64,000 nucleotides of DNA from Condylostoma magnum (Eukaryota > Ciliophora > Heterotrichea > Heterotrichida > Condylostomatidae). Position numbers and translations under genes: made by a program. Below are positions 49,797-61,627 of this stretch, piece after piece; positions within the stretch are counted from its first letter, which is position 1, and each line of letters begins with the position of its first letter. The DNA lies in NCBI GenBank assembly GCA_920105805.1, contig CAKKTI010000003.1:141848-205847 (forward strand), in the 5' to 3' direction. Under the pieces are notes generated by a model, which was given only the letters and a program-made list of their open reading frames with translations, had not been told where the DNA came from and did not search any database.

Positions 49797-52700
49797 ATGA
49801 ACTCATCGGCGCGACCTAAAATACCTAAACTTCCTCTGAATACACAGCATTTTAGAAGAAACAGTCCTATTTTAGTATCAGAGACTGAAAATTTAATAAC
49901 GTCTCATAGGAGTGACTATGAGCTTCATCTTCCAACTTCTTTCAGACACCCTGATTCGAGTGATGATATAAAATTAAGTGATTAGATGGACAGATTGAAC
50001 GGATTGTTAGAGAATGTTATGCAATCTATAAGCAAGGAAACCTTGGAATCTCCTAAAGCTATGTAAAATACAGATGATGATACCTCGATGTAATAGTACA
50101 ATTAGAAGTCATCTATTGCTGATTTTAGCTTTTTCAGTATTGAGCCTGAAGTGTGTAATGTACAAGTGGAGCGGCTTATGATGTAAATTGAAGATTTGTA
50201 GAATTAGAGAAGGTTAAAATTTTCTCATGATCCTGTATTGTTTTACTAGGATTTTGAGAGGGTGTTGAGGGAGTATAAAGATTTCGCATAGGAGAACATG
50301 CCGTCAGATCTGTTTAATACTTTAGAGTAATTGCACAGTACTTGGAAATTTGCACCTAATGTACTGGATAAAGACTTAAGCTAAATACTAGACTACTCAT
50401 AAATCTTTAATGAAATTGACCAGACTAAAAATCAGTCAATTATGCAGGATGAAATACAAGACTTAAAGGACAAACTACAAGAATCTTTTATACAGGAGTA
50501 GATTGGCTTACTTTCCCTACAAAAACTTAAAAACGACTTAGAAAATCTCACTGGAGAAACTCTTCCCAATATACAAGATCATCCTGAATTAGAGCTTCCT
50601 ACATTCTGCAAGTAAATAATAAGAATTGTAGGTGAAACTATATCAAAGGAAAAGGAAATAGAGCGTAATTAAAAAGCCCTTAATAAGATCAGCTTAGACT
50701 AAAAACTACAAGTTGCCTGCACTCCTTAGGACATACACGACATATACCACAGACTGGAACAAATAGGAATTGATATAGAAGAGATGGGGTGTCCCCAAGA
50801 CTACATACTTCAAGTAGGGCTTCTTAATATTCAGATTAACGTCGATTACGCAGATGAGGCAGAGTCAAGACGTTATACACTGCCAGCACAAATCGCAACA
50901 TCTATGATCTCGAATACCAGCTACAAAGCTCCTAGTTTTAGTGAAAAAATGCACTAGAAAAGCTTTTAAAGGACATCTATGGAACTGTCAGGGCAAAATG
51001 ACTGCTTATAGATTGACGATGCCAGTGAGTATATTAGGTATTTAGAGGAAGTTATAGAGGACATGCAAGGACAGCTGCAGAATCAAATAGAAGCTGAGGA
51101 TCTTGCAGCTTTGTATGGAGGAAATGTAAGTTAAGCTGGGGAGGAAAGAATTGTAGAGTTGGAAGGGCAGATTGATGATTTGTCACTTTAAATTGAAATG
51201 CTGTAAAGGTAGAATAGGTTGCTTATGGGAAATGATAATCTAGATGGAACGTTTTATTATGATTATAGGGAGAAAATGGCTACTTTAAAGGATAGAGAGG
51301 ATAATTTAAAATAAGAGTACTAGTAATTAGAGCTGTAACGTTAGAAATTGGCAAGAAAGAATATAGAGATGAATCAGGAGAAGTAAGTGTTGATAGAAAA
51401 GGCAGAAAGTGCTGAAAAGGTAGTGGAGGAAATAAAGTGTTAGAAAAGGAATTGTAAAGATGCCGATGTTCAGGTTAGTTAGAAGATTAAAGACACTGGC
51501 ACTTAAATTAATATTAAAAGAGTAGATATAGAAGTATAGGTTAGAAACAAATCATGCACTGTTGCTGTATAAAGTGATAACCCATAACTGTAAAAATAAG
51601 TTTCACTTGATTGTAGCCTTGTATCAAATAAAACAGTGTAATAAACGGATAGTGAAGTGTAGTATGATGTTATTGATTTCTAGAACAAGTATATATTATG
51701 GAAAAATGGTATAGATTTAACTATACAGAAAAGTAAATTGTTTGAACATTTAGCATATTAAAGGAAATTTAGAATGTAGAAGATCAGAGTTTTCAATCTT
51801 AAACCTGTATAACAGTATAAAAGCATACTGGATGTATATAAATAGAAAAGTAACTTTATTAAGCCAAGACTATGGAAAACTCATAGACATAAGGACTGTT
51901 AAACATACACTAACATTGTAGATTAGTCTTTATAGACTGAATTCTCTGAGGATTATTTCGATGACTGTTAAACTCATAAGGCAATACAGTTGTCTAATTA
52001 TAAATCTACATAAAAGGACAATGCTATGCATACACAACAATCAGAAGATATGCCTCTTTCAATAGCAAATACACCAGCCCAAAGGAAAAGTGTATATGAT
52101 TAAAATGAGCTGCAAAATCTAGAAATTTAACTTAAAAAGGCTCAAAAGTAACTTAATAATACACACTGTAAAGAAAATACTCCCCATAATATTCTATAGT
52201 AAATTCAATACTTAAAATCAAGAATAGACACCATTAAAACACAACAAGCCTTGCAAATTACTGAGAAATCTCTTCAGTATATAGAAAAGAAGTTTTCAAT
52301 TATAGAAAGTGATTTAGAAAAATCTTCATAAAGACATTCAAGAAGCCCGATTGGATCATATCAATCTTAATACAACACTCGACGCGTAAGTGAGGACAAT
52401 GCTTATAGTGATTAAATTCAGCTAGAGGCAAAGCTAGTAGGTTTACTGAATGACTAAAGATTACATGATAACTAAGAGCTATACTAACTATTAAAAAAAC
52501 TAATAGACTCTAAACAAAATGAAAACTTAAAAATAAACGAGGAATAATAGAAACTAGAAGTATAAAAAACTAGATTCTAATAAGAATTAACTGTTTTTAA
52601 TAGGAAAAAAGAAGTTTTAAGAAACAAAATCAATAGAGTTAATTAAAGACAAAGAAAATTAATGGATCGGGAGAAACAACTTGCTGAAAAGTAAACGATT

Positions 52701-52880
52701 ATTCTACTAGAACAAAAAAAGAGCAATTTCCACAAACAAGCAATAGATGAGGAATGAAGCCGAGTTGACTAAAAAAAGTAAGATTTTGAGAAATTCCAAA
52801 GAATAATAGAAGATGAATGACAAAAGCTGAAAAATGCTAAAACTGAATTTGAGGCGATAAGAACCAGAAATGTATATTAA
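49797..52880 (+). CDS. Long coiled-coil protein
   Basis: About 1027 residues. A Pro/Ser-rich N-terminal ~60 residues precedes long coiled-coil segments, for example QDEIQDLKDKLQESFIQEQI, RIVELEGQIDDLSLQIEMLQ, and a C-terminal charged helix (NKINRVNQRQRKLMDREKQL). Gln codons are mainly TAA/TAG, giving one of the highest densities of reassigned codons in the window. The protein resembles structural centrosome/cilium or filament proteins in general, but no specific family was recognised. It ends at TAA-TAG (52878-52883), before the PKA start at 52957; no TGA intervenes in its frame. Confidence 0.8.
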
Positions 52881-52956
52881 TAGCTAATACTAAATTTGAC
52901 ACAAAAATATTTTCATACTTACTCTGTTTTCCCTCCATATAATAATTTCAGTTATC

Positions 52957-53907
52957 ATGCAAAAACTAGAATTAAGCTAATTTGAAGTCCTCTAGACCCT
53001 AGGCACAGGTACATTCGGCCGTGTAAGACTAGCTCGCGATACAACCACAGGCCAATTTGTGGCCTTGAAAATCCTCAAAAAGAACGAAATACTGCGCCTA
53101 AAGCAAGTTGACCATGTAATTTCTGAATTTTCAATCCTCCGTCAAATCAGCCACCCTTTCATCGTAAATCTAACCGGTTTCACTTAAACCTCCCGATACT
53201 TGTATTTTATCATAGAATTTGTCTAAGGCGGAGAACTTTTTACTTACCTTCGCAGCTCAATTAAGTTTGAAAGCTAATAAGCTCGATTCTACGCAGGGCA
53301 GATAGTGTCTATTTTTGAGTATCTTCACTAGAAGAACATAATATACAGAGACTTGAAGCCTGAGAACGTGCTTATAGCCTAGGACGGGTACTTGAAGCTA
53401 ACTGACTTCGGGTTTGCAAAGGTGGTGGAAGGACGCACTTATACTTTATGCGGGACTCCAGAGTACCTGGCTCCTGAGATTCTGCTGAACAAGGGCCATG
53501 GGAAGCCGGTGGACTGGTGGACTTTGGGGATTTTGATATACGAGATGCTGGCCGGTATTGACCCCTTTTCAGATGAGGACCCTATGGCTATATACCAGAG
53601 GATTTTGCGTGGAAGGATTAGGTTTCCACGAGGATTCGATAGAAATGCCAAAAGTTTAATAAAACATTTGCTGGTTGCAGATTTGAGCAAGCGGTATGGG
53701 AACCTGAGGAGGGGAGTTATGGATATTAAGAATCATAGGTGGTTTGCTGGGTTTAGTTGGGCATAGTTGGCCACTAAGAGTTTACCAGTGCCTTATACAC
53801 CGTCGGTGGGAGCACCTGATGATACAACGAACTTTGCGAGATATCCTGACTCGGATGAACTGGCACCGGAAGTGGCTGTGTCTAATGACCCCTTTTATAG
53901 TTGGTAG
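52957..53907 (+). CDS. cAMP-dependent protein kinase catalytic subunit (PKA-C type, AGC kinase)
   Basis: 316 residues, complete. Glycine loop GTGTFGRV at 16-23, Lys38 in [15 protein letters not shown] at about 130-137 (Tyr in place of His, as in PKA), DFG at about 150, and [12 protein letters not shown] with the activation-loop Thr. The C-terminal tail keeps [20 protein letters not shown] and ends NDPFYSW, matching the AGC tail of ciliate PKAs. It should phosphorylate Ser/Thr when released by cAMP-bound regulatory subunits; ciliary motility is a usual target in ciliates. Stop TAG 53905-53907. The kinesin gene converges 27 bases away. Confidence 0.95.
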
Positions 53908-53934
53908 CTTAAAATTTACTATTTAAATAAGTTA

Positions 53935-56226
53935 TTATCCCATAAAGATACTTCTGCGGTGAAAACTAAGCAGATTTGAGTTTTTACGGCTTGCGAATGA
54001 GGCTTTCACGGATCTTTTTATATTAGATTGTCCTACTATGTAAGGAGTGTGTAAGGATTCTGTATATAGGCTTTCCATTCTTTCTTTCAGTTGTTGTAGG
54101 TTAAGCTAGTCGTTGTGTAAAGGGCAGCTAGATTTCTACTATACACTTTCGGATGAGTTTTTGTAATACAAACTTCCCCCTCTACTAGAGGACTAGCTAA
54201 GTAAAGAATTATTTTACGATTCAACTAATGAATCTCTTAAATGACTTACTTTTCCCTTCAATTCAGTTATTTTTACCTCTGCTTTCTAATACTTAGTTTC
54301 TAGTTATTATTTCTAGGTCTTAAGTGATGATTTTTCCTGTAGAAGCAGTGAAAGTCTGTTGGTAATTTAATTGATTTCTTCCTATGCCAAAATTGATGAT
54401 TTTCTTCTCTTTTATGTTACAGTTTAAGCTAGTAGTCTATTATGTGATTCTCTTAGCTCACATAATTGAAACTCTAACTCAACAGCATAATTTACTCTAT
54501 TGTATAAATCTGATAAGATCTTCTCTTTCTCAGTTTCTCATGAAACCTAAGCCTTAGTTATGGCTTCTTGTTGTATAAAAGTCTTATAGGCCTCTAGATC
54601 AATATTCTCATAATTCCCTTGGCCCATTTATTACTGCAATTTTTCCATTTCTAGCTATAAATTATGCAAGGATTTTTACAGATTTCCTCGTATTAACTCT
54701 AAATCCTTATTTTTAAGCTTTTATTCCTATATAATGACTAGTAACTCATTTTCTTTCTACTATTATCTCCTTAAATCCGGCTATTGCTACTTTTAAACCT
54801 AAGCGATTTAATCCATAACTTAAAACGCTTCTTCAATTTACTCTTTTAGTACCTTATTTTCTTCCTTTAACTATTCAATTTGTTATTTTAACTTAGAAAT
54901 CAACTTATCCTTACACAAACTTCCCTCTTCTAAGTCTGTAATTTGAAACGTTAAATCAAAAATTTAGTCTCTTAAAGCCGAGTTAATCTTTTATATTTCA
55001 TCGTTATCCAATGCTTTTATCTCAACTTCTTATCTCAAAGTGCTAATTAATTGCTCATACTAACTCAGAGCTGCAGAATTTTCCATGCTTTGAATAGTGG
55101 ATTCTGAATCACTGTCATTATCCTCAACCTTTTCCCCTGACTTCAACTGCTTAATCATCCTATCTTTCCTTATGATCTCATTATTGGCATACTCTAGCAA
55201 TTTCTTTAACTCAGGAACTGTGATTTCTCTATTAATAACCGGTTTATTATATATCATCTTGGCCCTTTACCCAAATCTCAATGTGCTCAAGGTTTCCTAT
55301 ACATTGAAGCTTGAAGGAGAGCATGTGATAACAAGCACTGTTTTACTATTTCCCCCCAACGAGTTCTTGAGGATCTTGGTGATCTTACTGTCTCTATAAG
55401 GCACATGCCCATTCCTCCCATCAGTCAACGCCTTTATAACCTAACCCAGGGCAGTTAAGGAAGAGTTTATATTCATTGCCTCTTACAGCCTTTTACCAGT
55501 GACTCTTGTCTTCTTAATCTTCTCAGACCCAGCCAAGTCAACTAAAAACAGTTTTCCGGTCTTCACTGCAAAGTCGATTTTATTAGTTGAGCTAACCACC
55601 ATCATAAAAACTGCATGACTTCTGGAGGACTAAGCGTTCATGTTAGTAAACCCAACCTCCCTGCTGTAATTTCCAAATTTAATAGTTTCCAGAATCTCCT
55701 CCTCTGTGCCCACAAACTCCTCAGTTAAGTCATTTATATAGAACCCTCGGACCAGGTCTTCCTTTATACACAAATTCGTCTTATCTGGGTTGATTAAATC
55801 TCGGATCATTTCTAGGTAGATTTCACAGTACGAGATTTTCACAGTGAACTCTAAATTAGGGTCGGACATTCTAATTGCATGGAAGGTATTGAAAATCATT
55901 CTGGGGGTAAGGCCGGAGTAATCAGAGTCTTCTATATCCGGGCCCATCATTGTAAAAGTTTTACCAGAACCAGTCTACCCATACGCGATTATAGTAGCAT
56001 TGAACCCTTCAACTACTGAATCTACCAGATCCTCGCCTGTGGCTTCAAACACTTACTCTTGACTTGCATTGCATGGAAAAATTGTATCAAATGTAAACGT
56101 TCTATCTTACCCCGAGTCTTATACAGTAACTTAGTTATTATGTATAGTATAAGGTGAATGCTATCCCTATTCCTTGTGGGGCCTGTATCTACATACTACT
56201 TTTATGTTAGCTGACTAGCCGTCCAT
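53935..56226 (-). CDS. Kinesin heavy chain, N-terminal motor (kinesin-1-like)
   Basis: 763 residues on the minus strand. The motor occupies residues 1-~330: P-loop GQTGSGKT at 83-90, SSRSHAVF (switch I), LVDLAGSE (switch II) and the neck start [16 protein letters not shown] long coiled coil follows ([20 protein letters not shown]) and a short Ser-rich tail. A plus-end-directed microtubule motor is expected. The kinesin-1 assignment rests on the motor and neck by eye; tail motifs of that class were not recognised. Stop TAA-TAA. In the window it converges with PKA and is divergent from the GST gene. Confidence 0.93.
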
Positions 56227-56335
56227 AGTTAATCTACAATTATTACATCATTAATCTATAGTACAAATTTTATAAAATACATTAAACAATTATCGTAAGC
56301 ACCACAAATTGTTTCAATTTGTTGAATAAATAAAA
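56227..56335. promoter_or_regulatory. Divergent promoter region, kinesin/GST
   Basis: 109 bases separate the two start codons; the sequence is AT-rich with an A-rich run just before the GST ATG (aataaaaATG). No TATA-like element was singled out. Confidence 0.4.
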
Positions 56336-56950
56336 ATGTCAGCAACCCTTCAATACTTCCCAGCCTACGGTCGCGGTGAGGCCATCAGACTTGTATTCCA
56401 AATCTCTGGAGCCGAATACCAAGATGAGTTCGTGTCCTTTGAAGACTGGCCAGGTATTAAAGAAACCTTGGAGTTCCAAAGGATGCCATGCCTCCGCATT
56501 GATGGCCACAGTTTAGTAGAAACTCAGAGCATTTTACGCTATGTTGGAGCTAAATTTGGCTTTGTCCCAACCGATTTGTACTAAAAGTACCGTGTTGAGT
56601 CCACCTTGGACATGTTCTCGGACTATATCACTGGATGCATGCCCAATTTATTCCCTCAGCCAAATGTGGAGAAATTAGTGGAATATACCAGAGGTGACGG
56701 ACTCAAGTTCCTAAAATTCGCTGAGAATAGACTAAATGCTAACGGCAATAACGGGTTCTTTGTAGGAGATAGTATAACTCTAGCTGATATAGTTATTTTC
56801 TAATTCTTACACGATAGTATACTCAAGCATGAAGACTTGAACAAGGCCCTTGACGAGGCACCTGTGCTCAAGGCCTTTGTTGAAGGTTTCCCGCAGAAAA
56901 GTGAGAACTTGAGGAACTATCTTGCCAACAGGCCTGAGAGACCCTTCTAG
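56336..56950 (+). CDS. Glutathione S-transferase, sigma-like
   Basis: About 204 residues. The thioredoxin-like domain starts with LQYFPAYGRGEAIRLVFQ, with the catalytic Tyr (Tyr in YFPAYGRGE region) at the expected place, followed by RMPCLRIDG and LVETQSILRYVG (the SNAIL/TRYL-type glutathione-binding segment). The C-terminal helical domain has GDSITLADIVIF. It ends ANRPERPF, the normal end of sigma GSTs, before TAG 56948-56950. No TGA occurs in this frame until inside the next gene, so TAG or the TAA-TAA at 56972 must terminate translation. Confidence 0.92.
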
Positions 56951-56979
56951 CTTAGTTAGGTTATGAACCATTAATAAAA

Positions 56980-57543
56980 ATGCTACGTCTTGTATCGAGA
57001 TCATTTGGCGCTATAGGTGAACGGTATGCCAAAACTCTGTTTTAATCCGCTCAATCAGAAAATAATCTAGAAAAAGTGTCCTAAGAGGTGAAATTTTTCT
57101 AAGAATTGGCACAACAAAGCGAGGATTTCAAAACACTTATAAAGGATCCAACCATTAATAGACAAGTTGTTAAAAGCTGCTTGGAAGACGTCATGTCTAA
57201 AGGTGATTTCACAACAACTACGAAACAACTGGTTAATTTAATGATTGACAACAAAAGGTTGAACAACTTAGAAGATCTGTGTAAGGAGTACGACAATCTG
57301 CTTAAACAGCTAGACAAAAGAGAGATTGTAAGAGTAGTGTCCGCGACTGAGCTATCAGGGGAGCAGAAACGTGAAGTAGAAGAAGCCCTCAAGAGCTTTG
57401 ACAGTTCTAAGAAGTTTGAAGTTACATTTGACCAAGACAGGGGGATACTGGGAGGGCTACAGCTGTACTTTCCAACTGCTTTTATGGACTTATCCTTGAA
57501 GAGTAGGTTGGACAGGATTAAGGACGAGCTTAGCACAATTTAG
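56980..57543 (+). CDS. Mitochondrial ATP synthase subunit OSCP (delta-type)
   Basis: 187 residues. MLRLVSRSFGAIGERYAKTL looks like a short mitochondrial targeting sequence merging into the OSCP N-terminal helices. The C-terminal signature is present (FDQDRGILGGLQLYFPTAFM; DLSLKSRLDRIKDELSTI), matching the end of the bacterial delta/OSCP family. The subunit links F1 to the peripheral stalk. The family ends right here, and the next codon is TAG 57541-57543. Ten codons later, in the same frame and without TGA, the next gene's ATG begins: strong evidence that TAG is used as a stop. Confidence 0.92.
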
Positions 57544-57567
57544 GCTTAGGGTAAACTTGTTAGAAAT

Positions 57568-58881
57568 ATGGAGGAGTTTTTGCAGGTGCCTTTAGTGGAA
57601 AAGGATGAGAGGAACTGCGCGGAAAAGAAGTGCGGAGTAATGGAGAAAGGGTCGATGAGGTAGGCTGTGCTTATACTGATTTGTACTTAGATAGGCACAG
57701 GGTTTGTGTATTCTCCAATTGATTTATCGATTCTGGGTGTGTATGCTGGACTAGGGTGTGTTGTAGGGGTTGGAGTGATCTTTTGGGTATTTAGTTTGGC
57801 TTATGCATATGCTGGAAACGTGTTTTAGACTTTTGATATTGTGCAGTTGTTTCTGATTACATGCGGGAGGAATATGTGCTTTTTTGTGAAGATTGTTATG
57901 ATACTGTTTGGATTGGCACTTTGTAGTTATTACATGCTCACTTTGATTATCTTGAATCTCAATGGATTAATGTTTATGTAGGTTATTTATGATGATGCGA
58001 GCTATTTGTAATTTTATGATATTTACTTTTATATACTTATTGCTCTGAATATAATTTGGTTCCTATATACAAAGGAAGATGATTATTTTAATATGAAGTA
58101 TGTTACTATGTTTACTTTTATGATGGTCTTGGTCATTTTATCCATACTCTATTACTCATTACCGTATTATTTAGAAATTTATGATATAGAAATTGACTAT
58201 ACTTTGTAAACTTTTAGTGAGCAGGATAGATTGATATTAGTAATGGCCATGGGAAATTTAATGATATAATATACTCATATGCATAATCTCCCAATAGCTT
58301 TGAATTCTATGAAAAATTAGATTTATAGAAGAGAAGCTAAGGTTATAAATCTTGCTATGATTATGGTGATTGTGTACTACAGTCTCTATTTCTTAGTTTA
58401 CTTGATTAGATTACAAATTGCTGAAAAGGAAAATTGGGGTGTGACTTTTCTGCTATTTCAAGGCCCAGCTGGACTTAATATAGAAGCAGCGGGATTATTT
58501 ACAGCTTAGGTACTGGTTATGATTAACATATGCCAGATTGTGCCTATTAACATAATAACAACAATAAAATTTATAAAGTAATTGGCATACGGAGCTATTT
58601 TAATTCCTAACCGATTCCCATTTGCCCTAATATCAATTTTAGTACACGTATTTCTGATATTGTCTATTTATGACGTAAGAATATATCAATATACCATATT
58701 AATTCTGTACTCTATACTAAATCCAATGGTTTCCTTTATATTCCCAAGTAAGTTTTAATCAGCTGTTTTATTTTTCAAAGCAAGTGACAGCATATTCTTA
58801 AAAATGCTCATAGCCCTTTTATGCCTCGTTTCAACCTCAATGTGTTTGATCTTTGGCTATTATTATGACCCTAAATATTAG
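57568..58881 (+). CDS. Amino acid transporter-like membrane protein (AAAP/APC superfamily)
   Basis: 437 residues with about 10-11 hydrophobic helices. The first helix region MRQAVLILICTQIGTGFVYS with its broken-helix Gly pattern, and later FGLALCSYYMLTLI and PIALNSMKNQIYRREAKVIN, resemble solute-carrier 38/36-type transporters, where an early GxG in helix 1 and a YTHMHNLPIA-like helix 6 motif bind substrate. The substrate cannot be read from the sequence. Ends YYDPKY before TAG 58879-58881; the next gene starts 48 bases on in the same frame with no TGA. Confidence 0.8.
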
Positions 58882-58929
58882 ATAAATAAAATTTAAACTA
58901 ATCTTACACTTAATAAAATTCATATAAAA

Positions 58930-59304
58930 ATGTGGGATTTATAAGGCAATAGTATTCCAACTCTAGACCGAAATAATTCCTTTTAAGACCCCCGAATAGT
59001 AAAATGTAACATCTGTGATTAACAAATTAAATCATCACAGCTAAAAAATCACTAGCTAAAATACCACAAGGAACAAATCTGCAAATACTGTAATTAACTA
59101 TGCAATAGAATCTCAATCTACCTTCACAGAACAATCTGTAAATTTAGGCCAAAAGCCTGTATTTTCTGCAATCAAGCTATTCCTTACTTGGAATTACAAT
59201 AACACTACGAAAAATGCACCTTTAATATAACTAAGTCCTAAAACTATACATACAAGCGTAAAAATAACCCAAAAAAAGCGGTAAAACAATTAAAGATATA
59301 TTAG
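58930..59304 (+). CDS. Small zinc-finger protein (TRAF/XAF-type Cys-His repeats)
   Basis: 124 residues. Repeated C-x2-C ... H-x3-4-H/C units are visible: CNICDQQIKSSQLKNHQLKYH, CKYCNQLCNRISIYLHRTIC and CIFCNQAIPYLELQQHYEKC. This is the spacing of TRAF-like zinc fingers (XAF1/TRAFD1 type). The C-terminus is short and basic. Role unknown; protein-protein binding is likely. Stop TAG 59302-59304. It converges with the VPS20-like gene 11 bases away. Confidence 0.75.
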
Positions 59305-59315
59305 ATCTAACTTCA

Positions 59316-59927
59316 CTAGGCTAATTCCATTTTTGGCTTCTTTTCCACTTTCACTTCCTCTGGTCCGATTCTATGCTGAGGAACACTGGGTAGATTTACT
59401 TCTAAAGCTTCAGCACTATCTAGCTCTTCTAGTTATTGTAAAATATCCTCATCATCCTCCGTAATGCCTTGTCCGTATAACAACTGGCTGATTTCTTCCT
59501 AGTACTCAATCGCTTCTTAGTTCTCCTGCATTAGCTTCTCCACATCATCTAAACACAGTTGTTAGTTTATATTCTTCAAAGCGTCTGTTCCTATACGCAG
59601 TGCATTGTATAAAGTAGCTTGATTTTTAGCTAGTTCTACATCTGTTATCATTTAGTCTATATTCAGCTGCTGATTTTACAGGTTTTCTAGGGTTTTTTCA
59701 ATATACTTTTTCTTTCTTAGGATAAGCAGGGCCTTTGGCTTCTGTTATTGTCTCAGGCATTGTCTGGCCTCATTATCTGTTGCTTTGATCTACCCTTCTA
59801 GTTTTATAACGTTTTTCTTTAATGTATCACGAGTTACCTTTAGTTCACCTATTGCTTAATCAGTCTCATTTACTTTCGTCTTTTTCGTGAATTCTTTTGT
59901 CGAATTTTTTGAAGTAAAGCAGCCCAT
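59316..59927 (-). CDS. ESCRT-III subunit VPS20/CHMP6
   Basis: 203 residues on the minus strand. Starts MGCFTSKNSTK, an N-myristoylation site as in CHMP6. The Snf7 core follows: DQAIGELKVTRDTLKKNVIK, ALLILRKKKYIEKTLENL and LEEIEKLMQENQEAIEYQEE-like helix alpha5 region (here DDVEKLMQENQEAIEYQ). A C-terminal acidic helix (EDDEDILQQLEELDS) and LPSVPQHRIG resemble the MIM region. VPS20 bridges ESCRT-II and Snf7 in membrane budding. Stop TAG immediately followed by TGA. Confidence 0.9.
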
Positions 59928-60014
59928 ATTGATTATTATACAACAATAAACTCTATATATTCCGTACTGATTAATAAAACTTCCATCTCTCATATAATCA
60001 ATTTAAAACAAAAA
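59928..60014. promoter_or_regulatory. Divergent promoter region, VPS20/kinase
   Basis: 87 AT-rich bases between two start codons. No element was singled out. Confidence 0.4.
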
Positions 60015-61619
60015 ATGGACCGAAACAGGGCAAATAATTTAAAATTATAGCGCTATAGAGACTAGAAAAGATAAAATGACTTAAAAAGAGCAGTTCATTA
60101 AAAATCCGACCGTAAAAACTCATCTTCAAATTTCAACTATGACTCAATATTAAAAGCAGTTTAACAAAAGAGACAAAGCCACAGTGCTAAGCAATCTCCC
60201 CTTCGCTACGCTGAAAATGCGAATCCTAAAATAAAAAACAACAATGTACTACGAAAATTTCAAAAAAATTCAAACCATGGTTCCCTTTCCTCAAGTAAGT
60301 ACACAAACTCCAGGAGAAGAAACAACTCCGGGGGAAGAGGTGTCGCTTCACAGCGGAATTCACTAGTCCCTCAAGACTACAACCGCCATATATCCCCGCA
60401 GTAGGCTAAATAGAAGCACCGTCGCACACGCTCGGATACTGGAAATTAAAAGCAGCATGTAGTAGATAAGTTTAACAAGACAAGCCAGTTTTCCTGCAGA
60501 ACCAACGAAAGCTCAGAGAACTCCCGTAGTGGGTAAAGCTCTACTAGGAACTTTCAGACAAAATCAGAGCAGGACTAAGTGAAGTACCTGGTTAAAATGA
60601 TTTATTAGAATTTTCATTATAATAAAGAAGCCCCCACTACTACACTGGAGTATTACACAATAGGAAATCTTATTGGAAAAGGAGCGTTTGGGAAGGTGAT
60701 ATCAGCCGTGCATAATTTAACAGGTGGCCAAGTTGCAATAAAAGCGATTGAGAAGTCGTATATGAGGGATGAAAGGCACAAACGGAAGGTTTTCTAGGAA
60801 GTTTTTATACTGAAGCGTATAAGACACAAAAACGTTATTAAGATCTTGGAGGTGTTTGAATCCACTAATCATATGCTGATTGTCATGGAGTTTGCATAAG
60901 GTGGGGATCTCTTAAATCTCGTGAAGACCAGGGTAAAGTTATCTGAGAACGAGTCGAAATTAATCTTTAGATAGATCATCGAGGGAGCCATTGCTATACA
61001 TAATCACGGGGTTTTACACAGAGATTTTAAGCTAGACAATATACTGCTCAACGAGGACCTATCAGTTGCCAAGATATGCGATTTCGGGGTTAGCAAAATA
61101 ATGAAAAAAGGACAGAAAATTTCAGAGTAGTGCGGAACTCCTGCATATTTGGCCCCTGAGATCATTGCTGACCAGGAGTACGAGGGATTTTGAGTTGATA
61201 TATGGAGTCTGGGGATTTTGCTATATGCAATGCTGACTGGAACTGTTCCTTTTAAAGCACAGTCGCTATAGGAGCTACAGAAAGTTATACTCAAAGGGAA
61301 ATACTTTATACCTGATTTTGTAAGTTAGGATGCTAAGCATTTAATAAGGTCAATGCTGTAGTTGGTCCCTACAAATAGACTGCCGTTGAAAGAAGTACTG
61401 AATCACCCTTGGCTGAATAATGGAGGTATTGAGTTGAGTCTGTATAAGTTAAATATCCATTCTAGTGATGATGATCAGCTGGATGAGCGGTATGTATAAT
61501 AAGTGTAGCAGTTTGGGTTTCCTAAAGAGTATGTTGTAAGCTCTCTGAAATTTAACGATTTGAACCATGCCACGGCTAGTTACTTTTTACTTAAAAATGG
61601 TTAATTTATTGACATTTGA
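60015..61619 (+). CDS. Ser/Thr protein kinase of the CAMKL/AMPK-related type with UBA-like tail
   Basis: About 534 residues. A basic, Ser/Asn-rich N-terminal region of ~210 residues precedes the kinase domain: IGKGAFGKV, VAIKAIEK, HRDFKLDNIL at about 335, DFGVSK, and CGTPAYLAPEII. The catalytic loop has Phe where most kinases have Leu (HRDFK). TGA 61191-61193 encodes the Trp of GFWVDIWSLG, a position nearly always Trp in this kinase group. The C-terminal segment VQQFGFPKEYVVSSLKFNDL is UBA-like, as in AMPK-related kinases. It may end at TAA 61602-61604 or TGA 61617-61619. Confidence 0.9.
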
Positions 61620-61627
61620 TTATAAAA

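Noticed and set aside
57099-57536. 145-codon ORF antisense to OSCP
   Set aside because: Ser/Leu-rich mirror of the OSCP frame, which itself is clearly conserved.
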